Shown: positions 1 to 6,672, counted from the stretch's first letter. The stretch: DNA of 9,745 nucleotides from Bacillota bacterium (GCA_022706865.1 JAKJBT010000063.1:1-9745); one strand, 5' to 3'. A program made the numbers and translations. The notes: generated by a model not told the origin, from the sequence alone.

Positions 1-209
1 TTATCGGAAATTGTCTTCCTTATCTTCTCTCCCATAAAATCGGGATCGGTAAGAACAATCACTCCGTGCCTCTCCTGAGCAGTCCTTATCCTTTCCAGTA
101 TACTTCCGTTTATACCAAAACCACTGGTAATTATTATATCTGCTTCCACTGCCCGCCTAACTGCGGCAGCATCATTCTTGCCTTCAACCACAATTGTTTC
201 CTTTAGCAT
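1..209 (-). CDS. rnmV: Ribonuclease M5, N-terminal part (cut by window edge)
   Basis: RNase M5 is a Toprim-domain endonuclease that makes the final cuts maturing 5S rRNA from its precursor, with ribosomal protein L18, in Firmicutes. The first 69 codons are visible. They start MLKETIVVEGKNDAAAVRRA, where the Toprim acidic residue is the E of VVEGKND, and they continue to VIVLTDPDFMGEKIRKTISD, the DPD metal-binding motif of Toprim followed by the GEKIRKTI stretch typical of RnmV. The ATG at 209-207 has a GAGG ribosome binding site about 8 nt upstream (minus strand GCGAGGTATTGC). The frame is open to the window edge, so the C-terminal part and stop lie outside. The gene follows the yabE-type gene in the same direction by 41 nt; in many Firmicutes ksgA comes next, which cannot be seen here. 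Recognition comes from the characteristic N-terminal sequence and the neighbourhood. Confidence 0.93.
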   Translation of the reverse strand, partial: MLKETIVVEGKNDAAAVRRAVEADIIITSGFGINGSILERIRTAQERHGVIVLTDPDFMGEKIRKTISD

Positions 210-219
210 TGCAATACCT

Positions 220-248
220 CGCAATAAAAATGCGGCTTATGCCGCATT
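220..248 (-). terminator. Intrinsic terminator between the yabE-type gene and rnmV
   Basis: A perfect 8-bp stem, AATGCGGC/GCCGCATT (229-236 and 241-248), with a 4-nt loop, lies 2 nt past the yabE-type stop codon. On the minus strand it is followed by TTTTTATT, which is the usual rho-independent layout. It sits only about 20 nt before the rnmV start, so it probably attenuates rather than fully blocks transcription into rnmV. Confidence 0.7.
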
Positions 249-250
249 CT

Positions 251-1288
251 TTAGAATTTGTATCTTTGCTTATCAAGCACATATACCTTTACAGTTCTTT
301 TTCCATATTTCGCTACATCTGCCGGGGATTCATAATACAAGTCAATCCTGTTTCCTTTTATAGCACTGCCTATGTCAGCTGCAAGGGCTTCTCCATACCC
401 TTCCACATAGAGATATGTCCCCAGAGGAATCACCTTGGGATCAACGGCAACGATACCGGGCCTTACTCTTAAACCTGAATAGGTGATACCGTATTGAGGG
501 TGATCCGGATGCTTGCCGCAGCTTTCAAAGGTCGCATCATAAGCTGTTGCAGTCATCTTCAGAGCTCTTACAAATCTGGTAACCTGCCCTCTTGAAGATA
601 CAAAGGTAGTTCTGGCTCCTTCCTCAATAATGCCGTTCACAGGCTCTTTAAGCACCTTTTCTTCTGCAATTTCCCGTTTAACTTCCTTACCATTCTCGAA
701 TATAACCTTTATTGACAGTTCTTTTAATCCCGGGCTGCCTTTTTTTATAACCCGTGCTAAGCCTTTGTCAAGGTCGTCGCTTTTTCTCACTTCATTGGTA
801 AAGTCCATTTTCATCTCTTGCTTTACAATTCTCTCTTCGACTCTTGTAACTGCAATTGTTGTATCTCCCGCAATTGCAGCATCCAAATCAGGTGAAACCT
901 TGTCTTTCTCCCCCAGCTTTATCTGAACTTCCCCTAAGGCACTTTTCACATCAGGAGCAGTAGTCAGGATAACAATATCCTTACCATCTGAATTAATTGT
1001 AACCTTCTTTGCCCTGGATATTTTTATGTATGTTCCGTCTTTAAGCTTTTCCGTCATATCCAGGTTTATCTTATCCTGTGGTATCATTTGTATATTATTT
1101 TCTTCCAGCACATCGGATACAGTATCCTTAAAGGTACTTACAACTTTTACTCCTTCAATATCTTCAATTGTAATTTCTTTTTTCATCGCACTGTAGACAT
1201 AAGATGCAGCGAGTATCAAACATATTGCAGCGACAGCAATAAGCTTGATTGAAAATAAACTCTTGAAATCCTTCAAGTTTATTTTCAT
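251..1288 (-). CDS. yabE: YabE-type cell-wall protein with DUF348, G5 and 3D domains
   Basis: This is a 345-residue envelope protein of the YabE/RpfB-like family, expected to act on peptidoglycan outside the membrane. Residues 1-13 are basic and residues 14-34 are a hydrophobic helix (signal anchor). Two DUF348 repeats follow (about 38-80 and 93-135), then a G5 domain (about 144-222, ending in VNGIIEEGARTTF), then a C-terminal 3D domain (about 244-345). The 3D domain shows the conserved aspartates in TATAYD (D251), AVDP (D283), AADIG (D305) and NRIDLYY (D316). These match the acidic active-site region shared with MltA-type lytic transglycosylases. There is no lysozyme-like Rpf domain, so lytic transglycosylase activity is an inference from the 3D fold. 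GGAGG at 1296-1300 stands 7 nt before the ATG. The gene has its own promoter and a long structured leader (separate entries). The symbol rests on domain order and the metG-tatD-yabE-rnmV neighbourhood. Confidence 0.9.
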   Translation of the reverse strand: MKINLKDFKSLFSIKLIAVAAICLILAASYVYSAMKKEITIEDIEGVKVVSTFKDTVSDVLEENNIQMIPQDKINLDMTEKLKDGTYIKISRAKKVTINSDGKDIVILTTAPDVKSALGEVQIKLGEKDKVSPDLDAAIAGDTTIAVTRVEERIVKQEMKMDFTNEVRKSDDLDKGLARVIKKGSPGLKELSIKVIFENGKEVKREIAEEKVLKEPVNGIIEEGARTTFVSSRGQVTRFVRALKMTATAYDATFESCGKHPDHPQYGITYSGLRVRPGIVAVDPKVIPLGTYLYVEGYGEALAADIGSAIKGNRIDLYYESPADVAKYGKRTVKVYVLDKQRYKF

Positions 1289-1410
1289 CGTTCAACCTCC
1301 TTTTTGTTTAACCGAATGTCTATCTTGATTTTGCCTTGACATCCGGTTTACTTGCCGATTCCGCCTCGAATCAAATGGTATAATATGCCATTTGATCCCG
1401 GCACGCAAGT
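1289..1410 (-). ncRNA. Structured 5' leader of the yabE-type gene (unassigned class)
   Basis: The region between the predicted transcription start (about 1410) and the yabE-type ATG can fold into two consecutive hairpins. Hairpin 1 pairs ACTTGC at the very 5' end with GCAAGT (plus 1405-1410 with 1350-1355). Inside it are a GCC/GGC pair (1400-1402 with 1363-1365) and a perfect 9-bp stem, ATCAAATGG/CCATTTGAT (1370-1378 with 1388-1396). Hairpin 2 pairs 1338-1348 with 1310-1320 over 11 bp around a 17-nt loop. Its only non-Watson-Crick pair is a G-U in the minus-strand RNA, which would be an A-C mismatch if the plus strand were transcribed. The SD sequence lies about 10 nt after hairpin 2. I do not recognise a known riboswitch consensus; in particular the ydaO (c-di-AMP) motif is absent. 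No U-tract follows either hairpin. It could be a regulatory element, an RNA-stabilising structure, or DNA operators. Confidence 0.45.
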
Positions 1411-1416
1411 ATTTTT

Positions 1417-1445
1417 ATTTTACCTTTATTTGCTTCCATTGTCAA
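1417..1445 (-). promoter_or_regulatory. SigA-type promoter of the yabE-type gene
   Basis: On the minus strand, TTGACA (1445-1440), 17 nt, then TAAAAT (1422-1417) forms a near-consensus vegetative promoter. The expected start is near 1410, exactly the first base of the outer stem of leader hairpin 1. The promoter lies in the gap after the radical SAM gene, so the yabE-type gene can be transcribed independently of metG-tatD. Confidence 0.65.
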
Positions 1446-1552
1446 ATTTGCCTTTTCTATGGAGCATTTATACAATCTCTGGTAAATTGGGGAATATTAT
1501 CATTCATATATATATTTGCCGTTATAAAGCATTTTATTCATCAAAACACTGC

Positions 1553-2131
1553 CTAACAATAGTGCCTGACCCTGAAGCCTGCACCAATGCCTTCTGCTAT
1601 CCCTCTGCATACCTCAATATCGTAGGCCGAAATCACATCAACAACAGTAAGCCAAACCTCAGGAATATATTTTATGCATTCTCTCGCAAAATCCAATACT
1701 GCATCGTAAGCCGCCTCCCCATATTCCGGCCGGCAAAGCTTCACATAGTCCTCCGCATTTTTTGCATTCAGACTTATAGATATTGAATCCACCAGTCCTG
1801 TAAGCTCAGGAATAATGTTCCTGTTCCATATTAAATTTGCCTGTCCGTTGGTATTTATCCTTGTTCTGACTCCCTTTTGCTTTATATGCCTGCATATCTC
1901 GATTACTTCCCTGTATCGTACCAATGGCTCTCCGTAACCGCAGAACACCACTTCATTATAAAGCTCCAGGTTCTCCAGGTCCGCCATTATTTCCTCAATA
2001 GCGGGTTCTTTCCGGAGCCAAAGATCAAATCCAAAACCTTCAGGATGATTCCTTATACAAAAACCGCAGTTGTTTGTACACCTGTTGGTAATATTAATAT
2101 AAAGGGCATCGTTGATTTCATAAGTAATCAT
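1553..2131 (-). CDS. TatD-associated radical SAM protein
   Basis: This 192-residue radical SAM protein has the cluster-binding motif as C18-x3-C22-x2-C25 (CTNNCGFC). These three cysteines should hold the [4Fe-4S] cluster that cleaves S-adenosylmethionine. The glycine-rich SAM-contact motif follows as GYGEPL (65-70), and later strands include TRINTNG (90-96) and SISISLNA (116-123). It is a minimal radical SAM domain with no C-terminal SPASM or auxiliary-cluster domain; the protein ends RHYC. Its length and position next to tatD fit the family described as TatD-linked radical SAM proteins (TIGR04038), whose substrate is unknown to me. The ATG at 2131 has a G-rich site (GGGGGT) 6 nt upstream. 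The gap to tatD is 218 nt and holds a repeat and a promoter-like sequence, so the gene may be transcribed separately from tatD. No clear terminator is seen after it before the yabE-type promoter. Confidence 0.88.
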   Translation of the reverse strand: MITYEINDALYINITNRCTNNCGFCIRNHPEGFGFDLWLRKEPAIEEIMADLENLELYNEVVFCGYGEPLVRYREVIEICRHIKQKGVRTRINTNGQANLIWNRNIIPELTGLVDSISISLNAKNAEDYVKLCRPEYGEAAYDAVLDFARECIKYIPEVWLTVVDVISAYDIEVCRGIAEGIGAGFRVRHYC

Positions 2132-2251
2132 AACAGTACCCCCGGAAGGTTTGATAATGCTTCGGAATATTGTTTATAAAAAAATAAGCTCAATATGAAA
2201 AACATTACATATGTTTATGCAAATTAGCTTCTTAATATGCTATATATGCTA

Positions 2252-2280
2252 ATTTTACTATATGAGGGGAATTTAGGCAA
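2252..2280 (-). promoter_or_regulatory. Possible promoter of the radical SAM gene
   Basis: On the minus strand, TTGCCT (2280-2275), 17 nt, then TAAAAT (2257-2252). The -35 is imperfect and the -10 good. It would give a leader of about 115 nt. That leader begins with AT-rich direct repeats of AGCATAT and a TTAGC/GCTAA inverted repeat (about 2222-2250), which could be an operator. Confidence 0.4.
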
Positions 2281-2290
2281 TATATGAATA

Positions 2291-2344
2291 ATGCGGCGTG
2301 AGACACGGGAAACGTCCCCATGTCTCACATGTCTCACGCCGCAT
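2291..2344. repeat. Palindromic interspersed repeat (REP-like), copy A
   Basis: Perfect 15-bp inverted repeats, ATGCGGCGTGAGACA (2291-2305) and its complement (2330-2344), surround a core containing GGGAAACGTCCCC. The right arm carries a tandem 9-nt duplication: TGTCTCAC occurs at 2321-2328 and again at 2330-2337. It begins 5 nt after the tatD stop codon on the minus strand, so it could act as the tatD 3' end hairpin, although no strong U-tract follows. The 11-nt GAAACGTCCCC is shared with the repeat at 9700-9745. I recall similar GGGGACGTTTC palindromes scattered in Clostridia and often linked to REP-associated (IS200-like) transposases; that link is from memory, and no transposase is present here. 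Confidence 0.7.
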
Positions 2345-2349
2345 CATTC

Positions 2350-3114
2350 TTATATTCTGAAGAGGCGTTTCCCGTTTTCCAAAGTCTGCCGGGCCACTTC
2401 CTCAAAGGATATGCCCTTGATTTCAGCTATCTTCTCCGCTACAAACCTGACATAACCGGGATAATTCCTTTTGCCCCTGTAAGGCACAGGGGTAAGATAA
2501 GGACTGTCGGTTTCGATAAGCAGCATATCAAGAGGAACCTGCTTCACCGCCTCAACTGTTTTTCTTGCGTTTTCAAAAGTTACCGGGCCGCTTATGGAGA
2601 TATACAGCCCCAGCTTAATACACTCCAATGCCATTTCCGCACTGCCGGAAAAGCTGTGCAGAACTCCACCTACTTCTTTAATACGGGTTTTCTTGAATAT
2701 ATCCATTACGTCCCCGTGGGCTTCCCTGTCATGTACTATAACCGGGAGCTTCAACTGCCTCGCAAGGTCTATCTGCTCAACAAACCTCTGCTTCTGCACG
2801 TCCCTGGGGGAAAAATCATAGTGATAATCCAGTCCGATTTCTCCTATCGCCCTTACTTTCTTGTTCCCGGCAAGAGCAGCAAGCACTCCTGCCGTCTCTT
2901 CATCCATTTCTGCAGCATCGTGGGGATGAACCCCCACTGCTGCATATATGAACTCATACTTTTTTGCCAATGCAATTGCCTTAACCGAAGTCTCAATATT
3001 GCTTCCTGCGTTCAGGATCAATTCTACCCCGTCCCGTTGGCACTGCATTATTGTTTCATCCCTGTCCTTGTCGAATCTGTCATCATCCAGGTGGGCATGT
3101 GTATCAAAAAGCAT
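2350..3114 (-). CDS. tatD: TatD family metal-dependent hydrolase/DNase
   Basis: This 254-residue TIM-barrel protein of the TatD family is a cytoplasmic metal-dependent deoxyribonuclease or phosphoesterase proposed to act in DNA repair or turnover. All expected metal ligands are visible: H6 and H8 in DTHAHLD, E92 in IGEIGLDYHYD, H128 in VIVHDREAH, H153 in LHSFSG and D203 in ETDSPYL. The length equals the usual family size, so the gene is intact. The ATG at 3114 is preceded by AAGGAAGTG, a moderate ribosome binding site about 10 nt upstream. It lies 124 nt downstream of metG without a convincing terminator between them, so it is probably read from the metG promoter as in other Firmicutes. Despite the name, homologues have no established role in Tat protein export. 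A 15-bp palindromic repeat follows the stop immediately. Confidence 0.95.
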   Translation of the reverse strand: MLFDTHAHLDDDRFDKDRDETIMQCQRDGVELILNAGSNIETSVKAIALAKKYEFIYAAVGVHPHDAAEMDEETAGVLAALAGNKKVRAIGEIGLDYHYDFSPRDVQKQRFVEQIDLARQLKLPVIVHDREAHGDVMDIFKKTRIKEVGGVLHSFSGSAEMALECIKLGLYISISGPVTFENARKTVEAVKQVPLDMLLIETDSPYLTPVPYRGKRNYPGYVRFVAEKIAEIKGISFEEVARQTLENGKRLFRI

Positions 3115-3194
3115 TTGTGTCTCACTTCCTTTTTGTTCTTAAATAATACACTAAAGGAAACAGGGTTACGTGTAAAGGGAATACTCGGACTTTT

Positions 3195-3230
3195 CTCGTA
3201 CCCCGTACCCCGTACCTCGTAACCCCGTAC
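3195..3230. repeat. Short tandem repeat of a GTACGGG-type 7-mer
   Basis: Five imperfect tandem units lie just after the metG stop codon: CTCGTAC, CCCGTAC, CCCGTAC, CTCGTAA and CCCCGTAC on the plus strand (GTACGGG or GTACGAG on the minus strand). I recall similar runs in intergenic regions of other Clostridia. No function can be assigned. It does not form a typical terminator hairpin. Confidence 0.65.
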
Positions 3231-3238
3231 CTGCTAAA

Positions 3239-5191
3239 TTATCGTACTTTAGAACCTGATGGTATTTCTGAAAGCGGTGTAACCACTACAACAGAATCAC
3301 CGGTATCAGCTGCCAGTATCATCCCGTTGGATTCCACTCCCCTTAGCTTAACAGGTTTGAGATTTGCTACCAGTACTACACTCTTGCCTATCAAGTCTTC
3401 CGGTTTATAATATTTGGATATGCCGGAAACTACCTGACGCTTTTCACTGCCCACTTCAAGCTGCAGCTTCAGCAGCTTGTCGGAACCTTCAACCTTCTCA
3501 CACTCCAATACCTTTGCAACCCTCAGGTCAATCTTCGCGAAATCATCTATTGTAATATAATTATCCTCTTTCTGTATTTCCTGGGCAGTATTTTTATTTT
3601 TATCCTTCCCGGATACCGGTTCAGCTGCTGCCGAAGGTTCTTTCGGTTCAAAGTCAACCCTTGGGAATATTATTTCGCCTTTGTTTACAATCGTTCCTGC
3701 CTTTAATTCCCCAAAGCTCTTTATACTTTCCCAGGTCTTCAAGGCTTCATCCGCTATACCAAGCTGTTGGAATATCTTTGCGGGAGTATTGGGCATGTAG
3801 GGGCTGATAAGCACTCCAATTATTCTTAATACTTCAGCAAGATTATACAGAACCTCTGCAAGCCTTTCTTTTTTTGACTCATCCCTGGCAAGCACCCAAG
3901 GCATTGTTTCATCAATATACTTGTTAGCCCTTCCTATCAGTTTCCATATCTCAGTTAATGCATTGGAGAACAGCAGTTTATCCATTAACTCCTCAACCTT
4001 TGAAGAAGTCTCTTCAGCCAGTTTGATGAGATCCGCATCCAATGGATCTCCTGAATTCTTAATAGCCGGGATGACTCCTTCAAAATACTTATCTATCATT
4101 GTAATAGTCCTGGAAAGCAGATTCCCCAGATCATTGGCCAGATCAGAGTTCATCCTGTTCACAAGGGCTTCCTCAGAATATACTCCGTCAGAACCAAAGG
4201 GAACTTCCCTGAGCAGGAAGTATCTTATTGCATCAACCCCGTATTTTTCCACAAGTATCACAGGATCCACAACATTTCCTTTTGATTTTGACATCTTTCC
4301 GCCTTCAAGTATCAGCCAGCCATGGCCGAACACCTGCTTGGGAACAGGTTCTCCCAAAGCCATCAGCATAATAGGCCAGATAATTGTATGGAACCTGACT
4401 ATTTCCTTTCCAACAAGGTGGACATCTGCAGGCCAATACCTCTTGTAATCTGAGTCATCATCACTTAGGAACCCGAGTGCCGTGGCATAGTTTGACAAGG
4501 CATCTATCCACACATATATAACGTGTTTTTCATCGAAGGTGACTGGTATTCCCCAATTAAAGGATGTTCTGGAGACACAAAGATCATCCAGTCCCGGTCT
4601 TAAGAAGTTATTCAGCATTTCGTTCTGTCTGGTTTGAGGCTGTATAAAATCAGGGTTTTCTTCAATATGCTTTATGAGTCTGTCCTGATACTTGGAAAGC
4701 TTGAAGAAATAGCTTTCCTCCTTTGTCAGCTCGACTTCCCTTCCGCAGTCGGGGCATTTGCCGTCAACCAACTGCCTTTCTGTCCAGAAAGATTCGCAGG
4801 GAGTACAATACCAGCCCTCATACTCACTTTTATAAATATCTCCCTGGTCATAGAGTTTTTTGAATATCTTCTGCACCGCTTCCTCATGCTGCTTGTCGGT
4901 GGTCCTTATAAACCTGTCATTGCTTATCTGCATCAGTTTCCAAAGATCCTTTATGCCGGCTACCACTTCATCAACATATTGCTTAGGAGTTACACCCTTT
5001 TCCTCCGCTTTTCTCTGGATCTTCTGCCCATGCTCATCAGTTCCGGTAAGGAACATAACATCATAGCCCAACATCCTCTTGAACCTGGCTGCAGCATCAG
5101 CTGCAACAGTAGTATAGGTGTGGCCGATATGCAGCTTATCACTGGGATAATATATCGGCGTAGTGATATAGTACGTCTTTTTGTCTGCCAT
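3239..5191 (-). CDS. metG: Methionyl-tRNA synthetase
   Basis: This class I aminoacyl-tRNA synthetase charges tRNA-Met in the cytoplasm. The 650-residue protein shows the catalytic Rossmann fold with the HIGH signature (HIGH, 21-24), one zinc knuckle with C129, C132, C146 and C149, the WIDALSNY stretch (228-235), and the KMSKS loop (299-303). The anticodon-binding helical region runs to about 500. A charged, low-complexity linker (about 515-545) leads to a C-terminal EMAPII/Trbp-type tRNA-binding domain (about 546-650) that in homologues also dimerises the enzyme. The chosen ATG at 5191 has AAAGGAGG 8 nt upstream and begins MADKKTYYITTPIYYPS; an in-frame ATG at 5224 would add 11 residues but lies in the T-box terminator stem. 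Expression should be controlled by the T-box leader upstream, and tatD probably lies in the same transcript. Confidence 0.97.
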   Translation of the reverse strand: MADKKTYYITTPIYYPSDKLHIGHTYTTVAADAAARFKRMLGYDVMFLTGTDEHGQKIQRKAEEKGVTPKQYVDEVVAGIKDLWKLMQISNDRFIRTTDKQHEEAVQKIFKKLYDQGDIYKSEYEGWYCTPCESFWTERQLVDGKCPDCGREVELTKEESYFFKLSKYQDRLIKHIEENPDFIQPQTRQNEMLNNFLRPGLDDLCVSRTSFNWGIPVTFDEKHVIYVWIDALSNYATALGFLSDDDSDYKRYWPADVHLVGKEIVRFHTIIWPIMLMALGEPVPKQVFGHGWLILEGGKMSKSKGNVVDPVILVEKYGVDAIRYFLLREVPFGSDGVYSEEALVNRMNSDLANDLGNLLSRTITMIDKYFEGVIPAIKNSGDPLDADLIKLAEETSSKVEELMDKLLFSNALTEIWKLIGRANKYIDETMPWVLARDESKKERLAEVLYNLAEVLRIIGVLISPYMPNTPAKIFQQLGIADEALKTWESIKSFGELKAGTIVNKGEIIFPRVDFEPKEPSAAAEPVSGKDKNKNTAQEIQKEDNYITIDDFAKIDLRVAKVLECEKVEGSDKLLKLQLEVGSEKRQVVSGISKYYKPEDLIGKSVVLVANLKPVKLRGVESNGMILAADTGDSVVVVTPLSEIPSGSKVR

Positions 5192-5204
5192 AGAAATTCC
5201 TCCT

Positions 5205-5494
5205 TTAAAATAAAAAAGCCCCATCCCATAAAGGGACGAGAGCTGCTCGTGTTACCACCCTGATTCTTCCCTGCCTCACGGCAGGAAACTCACTAAGTGA
5301 CTCACCAAACAAAGGTTTTATCACTGTGCTGTATAACGTCAGCTTACCGGCACAAGCTAAGCAAATACCTCACCTGCGCAGTTCAGGGGCCATGTTGGGT
5401 TGGTTTTATGTACCGGCTCTCACCTTTCCCGGCTCTCTTTGACAATTATGCCAACTTACTCTTCCCATCATTACTTTTATAGTTTTAATTATTT
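5205..5494 (-). ncRNA. T-box riboswitch, methionine (AUG specifier), upstream of metG
   Basis: The metG leader shows the main T-box parts in order. Stem I begins near GAAGAGTA (about 5452-5466) and carries GGTGAGAGCC in its distal half. The specifier is ATG at 5393-5391, within AACATGGCCCCTGA, matching tRNA-Met. The conserved T-box sequence AGGGTGGTAACACG lies at 5261-5248. The competing terminator is a hairpin at 5218-5243 followed by six U residues (5217-5212). ACGAG and AGGG of the T-box can pair with CTCGT and CCCT in the terminator's 5' arm, giving the usual antiterminator. Uncharged tRNA-Met should stabilise the antiterminator and switch metG on. The 3' limit is just before the metG SD. 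Confidence 0.93.
5212..5243 (-). terminator. T-box regulated intrinsic terminator
   Basis: GCTCTCGTCCC (5243-5233) pairs with GGGATGGGGC (5227-5218), with one bulge and some G-U pairs, closing a 5-nt loop, followed by TTTTTT. It is the terminator alternative of the T-box switch and lies 20 nt before the metG start. Confidence 0.85.
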
Positions 5495-5500
5495 GATAAA

Positions 5501-5529
5501 AATATACAACAATATTTGGGGAGTGTCAA
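5501..5529 (-). promoter_or_regulatory. SigA-type promoter of metG
   Basis: On the minus strand, TTGACA (5529-5524), 17 nt, then TATATT (5506-5501). The start near 5494 places the T-box stem I directly at the 5' end of the transcript. The promoter lies only about 50 nt after the spmB stop. No clear hairpin terminator is visible between them (5530-5578). Confidence 0.8.
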
Positions 5530-5578
5530 TATATAATATTATAATCCCGCATATCCTGCAGTATTCATTATTTGAAAG

Positions 5579-6088
5579 CTAAAACAATATGAATCTGCAC
5601 AGAATTACCGCTGCTGCCAGTCCTGCCATATCTGCAATCACAGCTGCTGCCAGTGTGTGACGTATATTTTTTATCCCTATTGAACCAAAATATACGGTAA
5701 TTGTATAAAAAATCGTCTCAGTACTGCTCATTATTATACTTGCCAGTACCCCCGCATAGTTGTCCGCACCGCTTCTTCTCAATATATCCGCAAGTATTCC
5801 CAATGCGCCGCTTCCTGACAGGGGTTTCATAATAATAAGCGGTACTACCTCTTCAGGTATTCCGGCTGCCGAGGTCAAAGGCCTCAAAACATAAAGCATG
5901 AAATCCAGCCCGCCGGAGCTCCTCAGCATTCCCACCGCAAGAAGCATTGCTCCTATATAAGGCAGTATCCTGAAGGTTATCAGAAGCCCTTCCCCTGCCC
6001 CCTCAATGAATGCATCATATACCTTAACTCCATTGAGATATCCGTAGATAAGTATAAGCAGTATGATAATCGGGATAATAAAGTTCAT
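5579..6088 (-). CDS. spmB: Spore maturation protein B
   Basis: This 169-residue membrane protein of the SpmB family belongs to the nucleoside-recognition/Gate domain superfamily. In Bacillus and Clostridium, SpmA and SpmB are needed for full spore core dehydration and heat resistance; their transported substrate is not established. The sequence is strongly hydrophobic, with membrane segments at about 2-20, 35-55, 80-95, 112-132 and 145-168. It carries the family stretches GxGEGLLITFRILPYIGAML and MKPLSGSGALGIL, and MSSTETIFYTITVYFG. Its length is close to the Bacillus homologue. The ATG overlaps the spmA stop codon (ATGA), and its GGAGG site lies in the last codons of spmA, so the two are translationally coupled. 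The dacB gene that heads the B. subtilis operon is not next to it here. Confidence 0.95.
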   Translation of the reverse strand: MNFIIPIIILLILIYGYLNGVKVYDAFIEGAGEGLLITFRILPYIGAMLLAVGMLRSSGGLDFMLYVLRPLTSAAGIPEEVVPLIIMKPLSGSGALGILADILRRSGADNYAGVLASIIMSSTETIFYTITVYFGSIGIKNIRHTLAAAVIADMAGLAAAVILCRFILF

Positions 6089-6672
6089 CGCCCGCCTCCA
6101 TATGTTTTCTCAAGCAGTTTGCAGGTTATCACCCCTGCAGAAACAGCTGCAAAGGATGAAACAATTGCCGGGAGTATGATAATTCCCGGATTTGCCGAAC
6201 CTACAGACGCTCTGAGGGATAGAACCGTTGCCGGCAATATCTGTATAGGCTCTGCGTTCACTACCAGAAAAAGGCACATCGCATTAGTCGCGGTATCCTT
6301 TCTGGGGTTCAGCTGCTGCAGCTCCTGCATTGCCTTCAGTCCCATGGGAGTAGCCGCATTTCCGAGTCCAAGCATATTAGAGGTTATATTCATTATCATA
6401 GCTCCCATTGCAGCACTTTTGGGAGGTATCCCCCTGAAGAGCAGCTTCATAAGAGGCCTGATAAGATCAGATATCTTATCCACCAATCCTGATTTTTCAG
6501 CCACCTTCAAGACCCCGCACCAAAGCATCATGCCTCCCAGAAGCCCAATTCCAAGTTCAACAGCAGCGCTGAGAGAGGAAAATATCTCCTCAGTAAGAAT
6601 TTCAAGCCTTCTTCCTGTCACTGCAAAAGCAACAGCTATGGCTATCATATAGAACCAGAGCTTATTGATCAT
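6085..6672 (-). CDS. spmA: Spore maturation protein A
   Basis: This 195-residue polytopic membrane protein, partner of SpmB in spore core dehydration, carries the family hallmark LGLGNAATPMGLKAMQEL (about 101-118), the PLMKLLFRGIPPKSAAMGAM region (73-92) and the FLVVNAEPIQILPATVLSLR segment (135-154). I choose the ATG at 6672 (MINKLWFYMIAIAV), which aligns with the B. subtilis start. An upstream in-frame ATG at 6693 would begin inside a terminator hairpin and add seven residues that look like read-through of that hairpin and its T-run. The only SD-like sequence is GGCGG in the hairpin's 3' arm, about 9 nt upstream. Stop and spmB start overlap by 4 nt. A SigE-like promoter lies just upstream (separate entry), in keeping with SigE control of spmAB in B. 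subtilis. Confidence 0.95.
   Translation of the reverse strand: MINKLWFYMIAIAVAFAVTGRRLEILTEEIFSSLSAAVELGIGLLGGMMLWCGVLKVAEKSGLVDKISDLIRPLMKLLFRGIPPKSAAMGAMIMNITSNMLGLGNAATPMGLKAMQELQQLNPRKDTATNAMCLFLVVNAEPIQILPATVLSLRASVGSANPGIIILPAIVSSFAAVSAGVITCKLLEKTYGGGR

Noticed and set aside
1336..1384. TTGACA and TATAAT on the plus strand in the yabE-type leader
   Set aside because: They are about 37 bp apart rather than 17, and no plus-strand gene follows.
3117..3125. GTGAGACAC at the tatD RBS, also found in repeat A
   Set aside because: A 9-mer match without inverted-repeat context is probably chance; no repeat core is next to it.
2320..3222. 300-codon plus-strand open frame
   Set aside because: It runs antisense to tatD, which has all metal ligands and an RBS; the frame also crosses repeats and has no recognisable protein features.
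5191..5224. Alternative metG start 11 codons upstream
   Set aside because: That ATG lies in the T-box terminator stem without an SD; the ATG at 5191 has AAAGGAGG at ideal spacing.
4634..5263. 209-codon plus-strand open frame opposite metG
   Set aside because: It is a shadow of the metG codons and extends into the T-box leader, with no family features.
6119..6652. 177-codon plus-strand open frame opposite spmA
   Set aside because: It is the mirror of a conserved membrane protein gene; there is no RBS and the composition follows the antisense of spmA.
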